A stretch of 64,000 nucleotides of DNA from Flavobacterium dankookense. GTDB taxonomy: Bacteria > Bacteroidota > Bacteroidia > Flavobacteriales > Flavobacteriaceae. A program made the position numbers and the translations under genes. Under the pieces are notes generated by a model. The model had not been told where the DNA came from. It searched no databases and saw nothing but the letters and a program-made list of their open reading frames with translations. The stretch lies in the NCBI RefSeq assembly GCF_004362665.1, contig NZ_SNXR01000011.1, forward strand, positions 124,001-188,000, read 5' to 3'. Below, one piece after another: positions 44,296 through 52,272 of the stretch; the first letter of the stretch is position 1; the number at the start of each line of letters is the position of its first letter.

Positions 44296-46013
44296 TGAGA
44301 ATAAAAACCAAATTAAATTTAGGCGTTGGATTGTTATTTGTTTTAATAATTGTCCTTTCATTAGTGAGTGCCTTTTATATTTATTCGATAAAAAAAGATA
44401 CTCAAAATATTCTTAAAGCCAATTATGAAACTTTAGAATATTCTCGAAATATGCTTTCTTCATTAGATGAAATTGAAGTTAATGAAACGAAAGCGATTGT
44501 GTTATTTGAAACCAATTTAAAAAAACAAATAGCAAATATTTCAGAAGTTGGAGAAGATAAAGTTACTTATGATTTACAAAGGAAATTCCAAATTTTAGAG
44601 CAAGATAGAAACAATGCTACTTTAAAATCTCAAATTAGAAATGACATCTTTGAGATTATGAAACTCAACATGAATGCCATAAAAGTGAAAGGTGATATTG
44701 CAAAGAAAACGGCAGAAACGGCTAATTTATGGATTGCAATTGTTGGTTCATTATGTTTCTTAATTGCATTTAATTTGTTGGTTAATTTGCCCAATAATAT
44801 TGCCAATCCAATCAAAGAATTAACCGCTAGTATCAAAGAAATTGCCAATAGAAATTACTCAGAACGCGTTCATTTTCATAATCATAACGAATATGGAGAT
44901 TTGGCAAAATCGTTCAATACAATGGCTGAAAAATTAGAAGAATACTCCAATAGTAATTTGCATAAACTGACTTTTGAAAAGAAACGATTGGAAACGTTAA
45001 TCAATAATATGCACGATCCAATAATTGGTTTGGATAGTGAAGGAATAATTCTGTTTGTTAACGATGAAGCATTAAAGATTATTGGTCTTCGACAAGAAGA
45101 AGTTATAGGTCAATCGGCTACAACATTAGCATTGAAAAACGATTTGATGAGGTCATTAATCATCAACGAATTGGAAAGTTCAAAAGCACATCCAATGAAA
45201 ATTTTCGCTGACGGTAAAGAAAGTTATTTTGAAAAAGAAACTGTAAATATTACCATTACACCAACAGGTGAAGACAAATCAATTGATATAGGTAATGTAA
45301 TTATTTTGCGAAACATTACTATTTTCAAAGAATTAGATTTTGCTAAAACCAATTTTATTGCAACAGTTTCACACGAATTAAAAACTCCAATTTCTTCAAT
45401 AAAATTAAGTTTACAATTATTAGAAAAATCGGAAACAGGAACTATAAACGATGAACAAAAACAGCTAATTGAGAGTATAAAAGAGGATAGTGAACGGTTA
45501 TTAAAGATCACAGGAGAATTGCTTGATATTTCACAATTAGAAACAGGAAACATTCATCTAAACATCGAAAAAAGTAATCCGTATGATATTGTCAACTATG
45601 CTGTAGATGCTGTTAAAGTTCAAGCAGAGCAAAAGCAAATAGAGCTAATTATTGATTTAGAAAAAGAGTTACCAGAAGTGAAAGCAGATAGCGAAAAAAC
45701 AGGTTGGGTTTTAATTAATTTTTTAACAAACGCCATCACATATTCCTCAAGTCAAAGTAAAATTATTGTCAAATTAAAGAAAGAAAACAATCAAGTTGTA
45801 TTTCAAGTTATCGATTATGGAAAAGGAATTGACAAACGATATCAATCGAAAGTTTTTGATAAATATTTTCAAATTCCAGGAAGTAACAAATCGGGAACAG
45901 GATTGGGTTTAGCAATTTCTAAAGAGTTTATTGAAGCACAAAACGGTACCATTTCGGTAGAAAGTGAATTAGGTTTAGGAAGTACTTTTAGTATTGGATT
46001 GAATTGGGTTTAA
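44295..46013 (+). CDS. Membrane sensor histidine kinase of the kdp locus
   Basis: 572 residues. Two transmembrane helices (about 8-27 and 148-168) enclose a periplasmic helical sensor domain. Then HAMP (NPIKELTASIKEIANRNY), PAS (about 235-345), HisKA with SHELKTPISS (His about 360) and HATPase with GKGIDKRYQ and GTGLGLAISK. Translationally coupled to kdpD, so the two proteins probably act as one sensor. The likely partner is the NtrC-type regulator at 34703, since no KdpE-type regulator is present. Confidence 0.93.
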   Translation: MRIKTKLNLGVGLLFVLIIVLSLVSAFYIYSIKKDTQNILKANYETLEYSRNMLSSLDEIEVNETKAIVLFETNLKKQIANISEVGEDKVTYDLQRKFQILEQDRNNATLKSQIRNDIFEIMKLNMNAIKVKGDIAKKTAETANLWIAIVGSLCFLIAFNLLVNLPNNIANPIKELTASIKEIANRNYSERVHFHNHNEYGDLAKSFNTMAEKLEEYSNSNLHKLTFEKKRLETLINNMHDPIIGLDSEGIILFVNDEALKIIGLRQEEVIGQSATTLALKNDLMRSLIINELESSKAHPMKIFADGKESYFEKETVNITITPTGEDKSIDIGNVIILRNITIFKELDFAKTNFIATVSHELKTPISSIKLSLQLLEKSETGTINDEQKQLIESIKEDSERLLKITGELLDISQLETGNIHLNIEKSNPYDIVNYAVDAVKVQAEQKQIELIIDLEKELPEVKADSEKTGWVLINFLTNAITYSSSQSKIIVKLKKENNQVVFQVIDYGKGIDKRYQSKVFDKYFQIPGSNKSGTGLGLAISKEFIEAQNGTISVESELGLGSTFSIGLNWV

Positions 46014-46022
46014 TATTTAAAA

Positions 46023-46030
46023 TATATTTG
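46023..46030 (+). promoter_or_regulatory. -7 box before the DUF389 gene
   Basis: TATATTTG matches TAnnTTTG, with a TTG 16 bp upstream. It would give the DUF389 gene its own promoter. Confidence 0.4.
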
Positions 46031-46090
46031 TCCAGTCTTGTAATGCTTTAAGTATTAATTCTAATTTAGCATCGCAATCAATACTGAAAA

Positions 46091-47152
46091 ATGAGTACAA
46101 ATACTAAAGTCATAAAACGTTATTTTCGTTCTCTTTTTGATTTAAAAGGAAGTCAAGAAGATGAAACCATTACGGATAAAGAAGTACACGAAGGTGTTAT
46201 TTTTAAAGGTAAAAATCTTTGGCTTCTAGCGTTTGCAATATTTATTTCCTGCATTGGTTTGAATATTAATTCAAAAGCAGCTGTTATTGGTGCAATGATA
46301 ATCTCGCCATTAATGGGACCAATTTTTGGAATAGGTTTTTCCCTCGGAGTTTCCGATTTAGATTTATTGAAAGTTAGTATTCAAAACGCAGTTAGAATTA
46401 TTTTAATAAGTCTTTTAGTAGCAACAATTTATTACTTAATTACGCCTTATGCTATTCCAACCGATGAATTATTGTCATTCTCGCATCCAACTATTTTTGA
46501 TGTTTTATTAGCATTTCTTGGTGGAATGGCTGGTTTTATAGCAATTTCTCGTCATAACGGAACGCAGGTTTTAATTGGTGTTGCTGTTGCTACTTCGTGT
46601 ATTCCACCATTGTGTACAGCAAGTTTTGGATTGGCAACGTTGCAATGGGAATACTTTGTTGGCGGACTTTATACTTATTTTATAAACGCACTTTTTATTT
46701 GCGTTGGAAGTTACATCATTGTCAAGTATTTGAAGTTTAAACCACATTCTTCTGATAATGTAAAAAATGTAAACAGTTGGTTTGGAATATTGATATTTCT
46801 CGCCATAATTCCAGCGGTATATTTAGCTTATAATTTTGCTGTCGCAAATATTTTTACTGCAAAAGCCAATCAATTTGTTACCAATGAAATAGATGCTAAA
46901 TACCATGTTGTTCAAACAAAAATTGATGATAAATCCAAACTAATTGAGGTTGACGTAATGGTTGAACAATATGATGAATTGCTTCAAAACGTAGTTGAAA
47001 AAAAACTTAAGAACTACGGAATACAAAACGCAAAGCTTAAAATTTATCAATCCATTGAAGCAAGAAAAACCAATAGAGAAGAATTTGATAAATTAAATTC
47101 TGAAATCGAATTATTGAAAAAAGAGATTAAAGAGTTGAAAGTTAGTAAGTAA
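46091..47152 (+). CDS. DUF389 (TIGR00341-type) membrane protein
   Basis: 353 residues. Six or so helices with NSKAAVIGAMIISPLMGPIFGIGFSLG, FLGGMAGFIAISRHNGTQVLIGVAVATSCIPPLCTASFGLA and YFINALFICVGSYIIV, all hallmarks of DUF389. A C-terminal soluble domain with a coiled coil (about 255-353) follows. Function unknown. Confidence 0.9.
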   Translation: MSTNTKVIKRYFRSLFDLKGSQEDETITDKEVHEGVIFKGKNLWLLAFAIFISCIGLNINSKAAVIGAMIISPLMGPIFGIGFSLGVSDLDLLKVSIQNAVRIILISLLVATIYYLITPYAIPTDELLSFSHPTIFDVLLAFLGGMAGFIAISRHNGTQVLIGVAVATSCIPPLCTASFGLATLQWEYFVGGLYTYFINALFICVGSYIIVKYLKFKPHSSDNVKNVNSWFGILIFLAIIPAVYLAYNFAVANIFTAKANQFVTNEIDAKYHVVQTKIDDKSKLIEVDVMVEQYDELLQNVVEKKLKNYGIQNAKLKIYQSIEARKTNREEFDKLNSEIELLKKEIKELKVSK

Positions 47153-47267
47153 AGTTTTCTTTAACAATCAAAAGTATTTAAATTACTATTTCCCCTTATT
47201 ATTACTCTTCATGTAATTATACAAGTTATAAAAATAATTGTATAACAGGCTTCGTTGGCTTCACAAC

Positions 47268-47275
47268 TAACTTTG
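47268..47275 (+). promoter_or_regulatory. -7 box of the lipocalin-like gene
   Basis: TAACTTTG matches TAnnTTTG, 26 bp before the ATG at 47302. Confidence 0.5.
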
Positions 47276-47301
47276 TATCTAACAAAATAACAAAGGAATT
47301 T

Positions 47302-47739
47302 ATGAAAAGAGTAAGCATGAACAGTAGAAGTATGGTAGCGGCTTTATTAATTGGTAGCTTAGGATTGTTTGGAACTTCTTGTAGTGACGATGATAATGAC
47401 GGAGAATCATTAGCGCCTTTGGTTGGAAAATGGAATATTAGTAAAGTAGGGACAATAGTTGGAGGAACAGAAACGCTAATCGATGCGCCTCAAAACGAAA
47501 CGGGTTGCGATAAAGATTTTATTCAATTAAAATCGGATAATACTGTTGAAGAAGGAAATTATGATTCAACAATTGATCCATGTGCATTGTTTACTGACGA
47601 AGGTATTTATTCTAGATCACATAATAATCTAACACGAGTTGTTGATGGTATAACTACAACTCAAGATATTATGAATCTAACGCTCAATGAATTGAAATTG
47701 AAAGATGCTAGCGGAAACATTGAATTATACACTCGATAA
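47302..47739 (+). CDS. Lipocalin-like lipoprotein
   Basis: 145 residues with a lipoprotein signal (LIGSLGLFGTSCSDDDNDGE, Cys about 27) and an acidic export-type tail after the Cys. The mature part starts LVGKWNISKVG and has CDKDFIQLKSDNTVEEGNYD, like the protein at 17144-17563. Ligand unknown. Own promoter and a strong terminator. Confidence 0.75.
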   Translation: MKRVSMNSRSMVAALLIGSLGLFGTSCSDDDNDGESLAPLVGKWNISKVGTIVGGTETLIDAPQNETGCDKDFIQLKSDNTVEEGNYDSTIDPCALFTDEGIYSRSHNNLTRVVDGITTTQDIMNLTLNELKLKDASGNIELYTR

Positions 47740-47791
47740 GACTGTATATTCATAACCACAAGCTCGGAAGTTTTTAACTATTGAGTAGGAC

Positions 47792-47828
47792 ACGGAGATA
47801 ACTTTTATAGTTGTCTCCGTTTCTTTTT
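47792..47828 (+). terminator. Terminator
   Basis: ACGGAGATAACT / AGTTGTCTCCGT, a twelve-base stem with one G-T pair followed by a T-rich stretch. Confidence 0.85.
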
Positions 47829-47840
47829 GTAAAAAATTGA

Positions 47841-49268
47841 TTAACAGTCAGCCATGTTTACTGAAAGCGCTAATCCGCCTTCGGAGGTTTCTTTATATTT
47901 AGAATTCATGTCTTTTGCTGTTTGCCACATGGTATCAATTACTTTATCCAATGGTACTTTGGCATTTTTAGCATCCGTTTCCATGGCGAGTTCAGCGGCG
48001 TTGATGGCTTTTATTGCTCCCATAGTATTGCGCTCAATACACGGAATTTGAACCAATCCGCCAATAGGATCACAAGTTAATCCTAGATGATGTTCCATGG
48101 CAATTTCGGCAGCCATAAGAACTTGGTCTGGTGTTCCGCCCATTACTTCACACAAAGCTGCGGCAGCCATGGCTGATGAAACGCCAATCTCGGCTTGGCA
48201 TCCGCCCATTGCAGCAGATATGGTTGAACCTTTTTTGAAAATACTTCCAATTTCTCCAGCAACCATCAAGAATTGTTTGATTTCTTTTTCGCCTGCATTG
48301 TGGTTTTCAATAACCAAATAATACATCAAAACGGCTGGAATAACACCAGCACTTCCGTTGGTTGGTGCTGTAACTACTCTTCCTAGTGCGGCATTGACTT
48401 CATTTACAGCAAGTGCAAAACAAGAAACCCACTTTAATATTTGACGAAATTTAACTTCCGTTTTTCTAATTTGTTCTAACCATTCTTGTGGATTGGAATA
48501 ATTGGCTAATCCAATCAATCCTTGATGCATATCGAAAGCGCGACGTCTAACATTTAATCCACCAGGAAGTATGCCTTCGCTGTGGCAACCAATATACATA
48601 CATTCCAGCATGGTGTTCCAGATGCGCATTAGCTCGGTGTGAATTACTTCTTCACTGCGCATGGATTTTTCGTTTTCATAAACGATTTCTGAAATGGATT
48701 TATTTAAATCAATGGTATAGTTTAGTAACTCTTCTGCGTTTTGGATAGGATAAGGAAACGCACATTTAATTTCGTGCTTTTTCTTGGCGTTAACGCGCTC
48801 TTCTTTGACTACAAATCCGCCACCGATGGAGTAGAAGGTAGCTTCATATTCGCTATCGTCATTTAGGAAAGCAGTAAATTTTAATCCATTGGCATGAAAC
48901 GGTAGGAAGTTTTTATTGAATGTTATGTCTTGAAGAAAGTAAAACGGAATGGTCACTTCGTTGGCTAAAATGATTTCGTTTTTGTCTTCTATTGTTTTGA
49001 TGATACCAGCAATATTTTGTACGGGAATATACTCTGGATCTTGGCCAGATAGTCCGAGCATAACGGCTAAATCAGTGGCGTGTCCTTTTCCGGTTAAGGA
49101 TAATGAACCATATAAATCTACTCTTACACGGGTAGTTATTTGGAGTTTGTTTTCTGTACGTAATTCAGATAAAAAACGTTCAGCAGCACGCCAAGGTCCA
49201 AGTGTGTGTGAACTTGATGGACCTACGCCAATTTTTAGCATATCAAAAACGGAGATGCATTCTTCCAT
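47841..49268 (-). CDS. sdaA: L-serine ammonia-lyase (iron-sulfur, single chain)
   Basis: 475 residues. The beta part starts with SVFDMLKIGVGPSSSHTLGP, the alpha part has APTNGSAGVIPAVLMYY, a 4Fe-4S site with cysteines in MYIGCHSEG and LTCDPIGGLVQIPCIERN, and the C-terminal Cys (SVNMADC) that acts as tail ligand. It deaminates L-serine to pyruvate. A minus-strand TATATTTG at 49291-49298 is a likely -7 box. Confidence 0.95.
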   Translation of the reverse strand: MEECISVFDMLKIGVGPSSSHTLGPWRAAERFLSELRTENKLQITTRVRVDLYGSLSLTGKGHATDLAVMLGLSGQDPEYIPVQNIAGIIKTIEDKNEIILANEVTIPFYFLQDITFNKNFLPFHANGLKFTAFLNDDSEYEATFYSIGGGFVVKEERVNAKKKHEIKCAFPYPIQNAEELLNYTIDLNKSISEIVYENEKSMRSEEVIHTELMRIWNTMLECMYIGCHSEGILPGGLNVRRRAFDMHQGLIGLANYSNPQEWLEQIRKTEVKFRQILKWVSCFALAVNEVNAALGRVVTAPTNGSAGVIPAVLMYYLVIENHNAGEKEIKQFLMVAGEIGSIFKKGSTISAAMGGCQAEIGVSSAMAAAALCEVMGGTPDQVLMAAEIAMEHHLGLTCDPIGGLVQIPCIERNTMGAIKAINAAELAMETDAKNAKVPLDKVIDTMWQTAKDMNSKYKETSEGGLALSVNMADC

Positions 49269-49330
49269 AGACTATATCGTTTTAGTGGAGCAAATATAGA
49301 CAATTTAGATGGTTGGGTTTTTAGATTTTT

Positions 49331-49390
49331 GTTCTCGATACCAATTTACTCTAAAAATTTTACTCGAACGGATGGGGATTGGAGGTATTC
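49331..49390 (+). repeat. Dispersed intergenic repeat, copy 1
   Basis: GTTCTCGATACCAATTT… and ACTCGAACGGATGGGGATTGG. The same order of words occurs at 56335-56411. The two copies, in direct orientation, bracket the 21-bp array and the cassette array. Confidence 0.5.
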
Positions 49391-49425
49391 TATTTTTTCT
49401 TTTGTTGTTATCTATTGGCGGATGC

Positions 49426-49698
49426 CTTGTTTATTTGAGCCAAAGGCTTGTTTACTTTAGCTAGTGTCTTGTTTACTTTGGCCGGTGTCTTGTTTATTTG
49501 AGCCAAAGGCTTGTTCACTTTGGCCAGTGTCTTGTTTACTTTGGCCGTTGTCTTGTTTATTTTGGCGGATGCCTTGTTTATTTTGGCGGAAGCCTTGTTC
49601 ACTTTGGCGGAAGCCTTGTTTAGTTTGGCGGAAGCCTTGTTCACTTTGGCGGAAGCCTTGTTTAGTTTGGCGGATGTCTTGTTTACTTTGGCGGATGC
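49426..49698 (+). repeat. 21-bp tandem array, thirteen copies
   Basis: Thirteen units of exactly 21 bp, each beginning CTTGTT(T/C)A, for example CTTGTTTACTTTGGCGGATG plus C. Two outlying units (1 and 4) read CTTGTTTATTTGAGCCAAAG plus G. On the minus strand the units would encode heptads of the form NK-x-SAK-(V/L/I), open for 106 codons, but only from a TTG start and with no other coding evidence. The array fills most of the 548 bp between sdaA and the cassette array. Confidence 0.92.
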
Positions 49699-49715
49699 CT
49701 TGTTTATCTTTTGAA

Positions 49716-49821
49716 AAGTTAGTTTCAAAGCTACTTTTCGGTTTTTTTGAACGTGAATTTGCTTTATTGCAAAATTTTGGAGAAGCTAGCTTTTAACTGC
49801 TGTTAGCAGTAGCCGTTTAAT
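49716..49821 (-). repeat. attC-like site S0 (partial)
   Basis: The right half CTGTTAGCAGTAGCCGTTTAA matches the right end of S2 (CTGTTGGCAGTAGTGCCGTT). AAAGCTA…CTT at 49735 can pair with AAGCTAGCTTT near 49780. The left TAACGTTYC is missing, so it looks like a degraded terminal site. The stop codon of block 1 lies in its right end. Confidence 0.5.
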
Positions 49822-50155
49822 AAAATGATTTTATTAAACCAATTATTAATAAAAATACAATTACTAAACATCCATATTTCACTGTATCTCCTTTTCTTTC
49901 ATCATTATCAATTTTTCGTTTTGCATTATGTTCTTTTAGAAAATAGCCGCGCCAATGATTATCTGAATCTGAAAACCACCAAAGTTGATTGCAATTACTA
50001 CATTTATAAACTGCATGTGAATCGCTTCTGTATTTTCCATTCTCAACAAAATGAACTGACTTTGCAATTTTAGAGTCGAACTCTTTGTTGAATTCTTCAA
50101 ATTCAGAATAAGTGTCAAATTCGTTATATTCTCTATCAAAACAGGCTTTACACAT
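49817..50155 (-). CDS. Cassette gene 1: zinc-ribbon-like small membrane protein
   Basis: 112 residues. N-terminal CKACF and central KCSNCNQLWWFSD give two Cys pairs that could bind one zinc; a hydrophobic helix (VKYGCLVIVFLLIIGLIKSF) closes the protein. Not recognised. The stop codon is in the S0 core and the start is 23 bp from the S1 core, so the gene fills its block completely. Confidence 0.7.
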   Translation of the reverse strand: MCKACFDREYNEFDTYSEFEEFNKEFDSKIAKSVHFVENGKYRSDSHAVYKCSNCNQLWWFSDSDNHWRGYFLKEHNAKRKIDNDERKGDTVKYGCLVIVFLLIIGLIKSFY

Positions 50156-50177
50156 TTTTTAGGTTTTCGTTTTCATA

Positions 50178-50316
50178 GGTTAACGTTTCGTGTCTATCTG
50201 TCTACAGCGAAGCTAACGAACTGCGGACATGTCGTCTGCTAAGATAATAGTTTTACGTGAAAAATAGGAGTGAAGCAAAGAAAAACCAGCTATAGCGGAT
50301 AACCACTGATATATGC
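50178..50316 (-). repeat. attC-like site S1
   Basis: Plus strand GGTTAACGTTTC at the left and CCACTGATATATGC at the right. The internal part (AGCGAAG…GAACTGCG, CTGCTAAGATAA, TTTACGTGAA, AAAAACCAGCTATAGC) is shared with S3 and S6. The right core reads GATA where GTTA is expected, a one-base decay: the block-2 start reads GTTATATGC. Confidence 0.75.
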
Positions 50317-50321
50317 TATTT

Positions 50322-50744
50322 TTACTTTTTCACATTTAAATTAAAAAACTCAGGGAAGATTATTGTCAAAAAAACAAGTAACAAGCATAAACATGAACTC
50401 ACAAGGAAGTATTTAGTTCCTAAATTTTTTGAGTTTTGACTTTCAAATTTATCTAGCAATGATTTGTGTTTATTGTCATTTATTAATAAAAAATAGTTAG
50501 GCAATAAGAATATAAGTAGAATTGTTAGACTTCTGAGAAATTTATTTTCAGGCAAAATCTCAAGAAAATTAACTTCAATTCCTGATAAAAATATTAAACA
50601 AGCAATAAAAAAAACATTTAAAAAGTTAGTTAAACTCAAAGTAATGAGTGAAAGCAAAATAGCAGATTTTTCATTTCCCTTTTGTGAATGTTTTATGCTA
50701 AGAAATAAGCTAACCCAGATTCTATAGTAAATTTTCAACATTCT
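50322..50744 (-). CDS. Cassette gene 2: small membrane protein
   Basis: 140 residues from ATG 50744 (MLKIYYRIWVSLFLSIKHSQ). A longer frame starts at 50798 inside the S2 core and is less likely. Three hydrophobic helices (about 38-55, 75-95, 115-135). The KIYYRIWV start is reminiscent of small membrane proteins that recur in Bacteroidota accessory regions. Function unknown. Confidence 0.65.
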   Translation of the reverse strand, partial: RMLKIYYRIWVSLFLSIKHSQKGNEKSAILLSLITLSLTNFLNVFFIACLIFLSGIEVNFLEILPENKFLRSLTILLIFLLPNYFLLINDNKHKSLLDKFESQNSKNLGTKYFLVSSCLCLLLVFLTIIFPEFFNLNVKK

Positions 50745-50794
50745 GATTTTTTCAATTACAAAGTTAATTTTCTCGGTTGTCTTCTTCCAAAATA

Positions 50795-50943
50795 GCATAT
50801 AACGTTCCGGCGCTTGGCGAGGTTGCGAACTTCGGAACTGTTTATTTTCTGTTAAAGATAAAATTTCTTGCGAAATGTAAATATGATTTTACTACAAAAT
50901 TCGCAATCTTGCCAAACGTCTGTTGGCAGTAGTGCCGTTATTC
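50795..50943 (-). repeat. attC-like site S2 (double right core)
   Basis: Left GCATATAACGTTCCGGCG; right arm TTCGCAATCTTGCCAAACG, then CTGTTGGCAGTAGTGCCGTTATTC. Its inner 110 bp are nearly identical to S4. Between the two GTT cores is a small hairpin (GGCA-gtag-TGCC) absent from S4, as if a remnant of an excised or failed insertion. The stop codon of gene 3 is in the outer core. Confidence 0.78.
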
Positions 50944-51408
50944 TTTACTTTTCCAAATGTTATTAAAAGCAAAACTAAAAGCAAGTAAGATTGGTAAAGA
51001 AAGCCAAGCTGAAAAACCTAGCTCCAAACCATTTTGTCCACCACTTCCATAACACAATGTTTCTGAGTTTGACATTAATGAGCCGAAACTTGCTTGAATG
51101 AATATATATTCTAATGAATTAAATAAAATTAACTTCCTCGATAATAATCTTCTTTCACGCCAGTTCTCAGATTTTAAATATTTAATAAAAAAAGTAGGAG
51201 TAAGGAGCATTCCAACCCAAGTGATGAACCAGATTAACTTCCAAGCGTCAGTGCATTCTATTCCTAATTTTGTTAAAGCCATTTGTATTCCGAATAATAA
51301 TATTGCAGAAAAACCAGGAATGAATAATCCAACAGCACAAAATTTTAGCGTTCTGCTAACAAAGTCAAAAGTTATTTTAGACTTAACTTCTTCCATATTT
51401 TTCAACAT
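50938..51408 (-). CDS. Cassette gene 3: four-helix membrane protein
   Basis: 156 residues with about four hydrophobic helices (25-45, 58-80, 95-112, 135-150). Not recognised. An alternative start is five residues in (MEEVK). It is the one block of the central five whose ends are not clearly complementary (start core GTTATCA, end core GAATAAC), suggesting exchange or decay. Confidence 0.68.
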   Translation of the reverse strand: MLKNMEEVKSKITFDFVSRTLKFCAVGLFIPGFSAILLFGIQMALTKLGIECTDAWKLIWFITWVGMLLTPTFFIKYLKSENWRERRLLSRKLILFNSLEYIFIQASFGSLMSNSETLCYGSGGQNGLELGFSAWLSLPILLAFSFAFNNIWKSKE

Positions 51409-51420
51409 CGGGAGGCTTTA

Positions 51421-51557
51421 TTGATAACGTTTCGCGGCTAGTGGCTTTTTGCGAAGCCAGCGAACTGCGTACTGTCTGCTAAGATAAAATTTTTTCGTGA
51501 AGAAATGAGTACAACTTAAGAAAAACCAGCTATAGCTGATAACCACGGTTATGCTCT
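51421..51557 (-). repeat. attC-like site S3
   Basis: Left TTGATAACGTTTCGCGGCTA, right ACCACGGTTATGCTCT. The 55 bp after the left core are almost identical to S6. Read on the gene strand it begins AGAGCATAAC, the exact reverse complement of the GTTATGCTCT that opens the same block at S4. Confidence 0.82.
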
Positions 51558-52121
51558 GTCATTTATTTTGTTCATGATATATTCCTTAGTTATTGGTTTT
51601 ATATAATCTACTTCAATAACTCTCCATTCTAAATCTAAAAATTCTGTTTTTAAAAAGTTAATGAAGTCTTTTCTCTCACGATATGATTTTTCCCATCTCT
51701 CTTCAATTTCTTCGAGATACTTTTCAAAGCTAGCATTAGGTGGGTTTTGACAAAATTGAATTTTGTAAGTGTCTGGATCTTTTTGTTTAACATACCAAAT
51801 TTTATTTACTGTTAAACCTAGAGAATTTAGGGAGTTTTTAATAATTTTCAAACTCTCTTTCGAGTATAGACCGACACAAAGAATGTTTGATGATTTAAAC
51901 TCAATAAACTTATTGATTAAAAAAGATTCAAGGACATAATCAGGAATAATTTCAGCTTCATCAATAAGTTTTTTTACATTACTATTTTCTTCTAATTTTA
52001 TAAAATGTGTAAACTCATTTCTAAAATTAAGAATTTTAGAATTTTCCTCATCTGAAATTGCCTCTGATGTTTTGGATTCAGAAATATAGATGTCAACTAG
52101 CAGAATGTTGATTTTATTCAT
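51549..52121 (-). CDS. Cassette gene 4: soluble unknown protein
   Basis: 190 residues, no signal or membrane segment. N-terminal INILLVDIYISES and a central ILCVGLYSKESLKIIKN look like alpha/beta strands; the second half is helical and charged (YLEEIEERWEKSYRERKDF). Not recognised. The TAA stop is supplied by the TAAC core of S3. Confidence 0.68.
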   Translation of the reverse strand: MNKINILLVDIYISESKTSEAISDEENSKILNFRNEFTHFIKLEENSNVKKLIDEAEIIPDYVLESFLINKFIEFKSSNILCVGLYSKESLKIIKNSLNSLGLTVNKIWYVKQKDPDTYKIQFCQNPPNASFEKYLEEIEERWEKSYRERKDFINFLKTEFLDLEWRVIEVDYIKPITKEYIMNKINDRA

Positions 52122-52134
52122 ATTTTTCTATGAT

Positions 52135-52272
52135 AGAGCATAACGTTCCGGCGCTTCACGCAGTTGCGAACTTCGGAACTGATTATTTTCTGTTAAAGAT
52201 AAAAATTCTTGCGAAATGTAAATATGATTTTACTACAAAATTCGCAATCTTGCCAAACGCCTGTTAGGCGAA
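52135..52272 (-). repeat. attC-like site S4
   Basis: Left AGAGCATAACGTTCCGGCG, right GCCAAACGCCTGTTAGGCGAA. From 52163 to 52258 it is almost identical to S2. On the gene strand it starts TTCGCCTAAC, the exact reverse complement of GTTAGGCGAA that opens its block at S5. GCCTAAC/GTTAGGC is also the classic attC core form. Confidence 0.85.

Noticed and set aside
49408-49728. Lysine/alanine heptad-repeat protein of 106 residues on the minus strand
   Set aside because: It starts only with TTG, consists entirely of the 21-bp array and has no conserved part; treated as repeat DNA and not as a gene.
50251-50268. parS-like half sequence (TTTACGTGAAAA) in sites S1 and S6
   Set aside because: Only the centre ACGTGAA agrees with parS, the palindrome is incomplete, and it is a fixed part of the S1/S3/S6 loop family.
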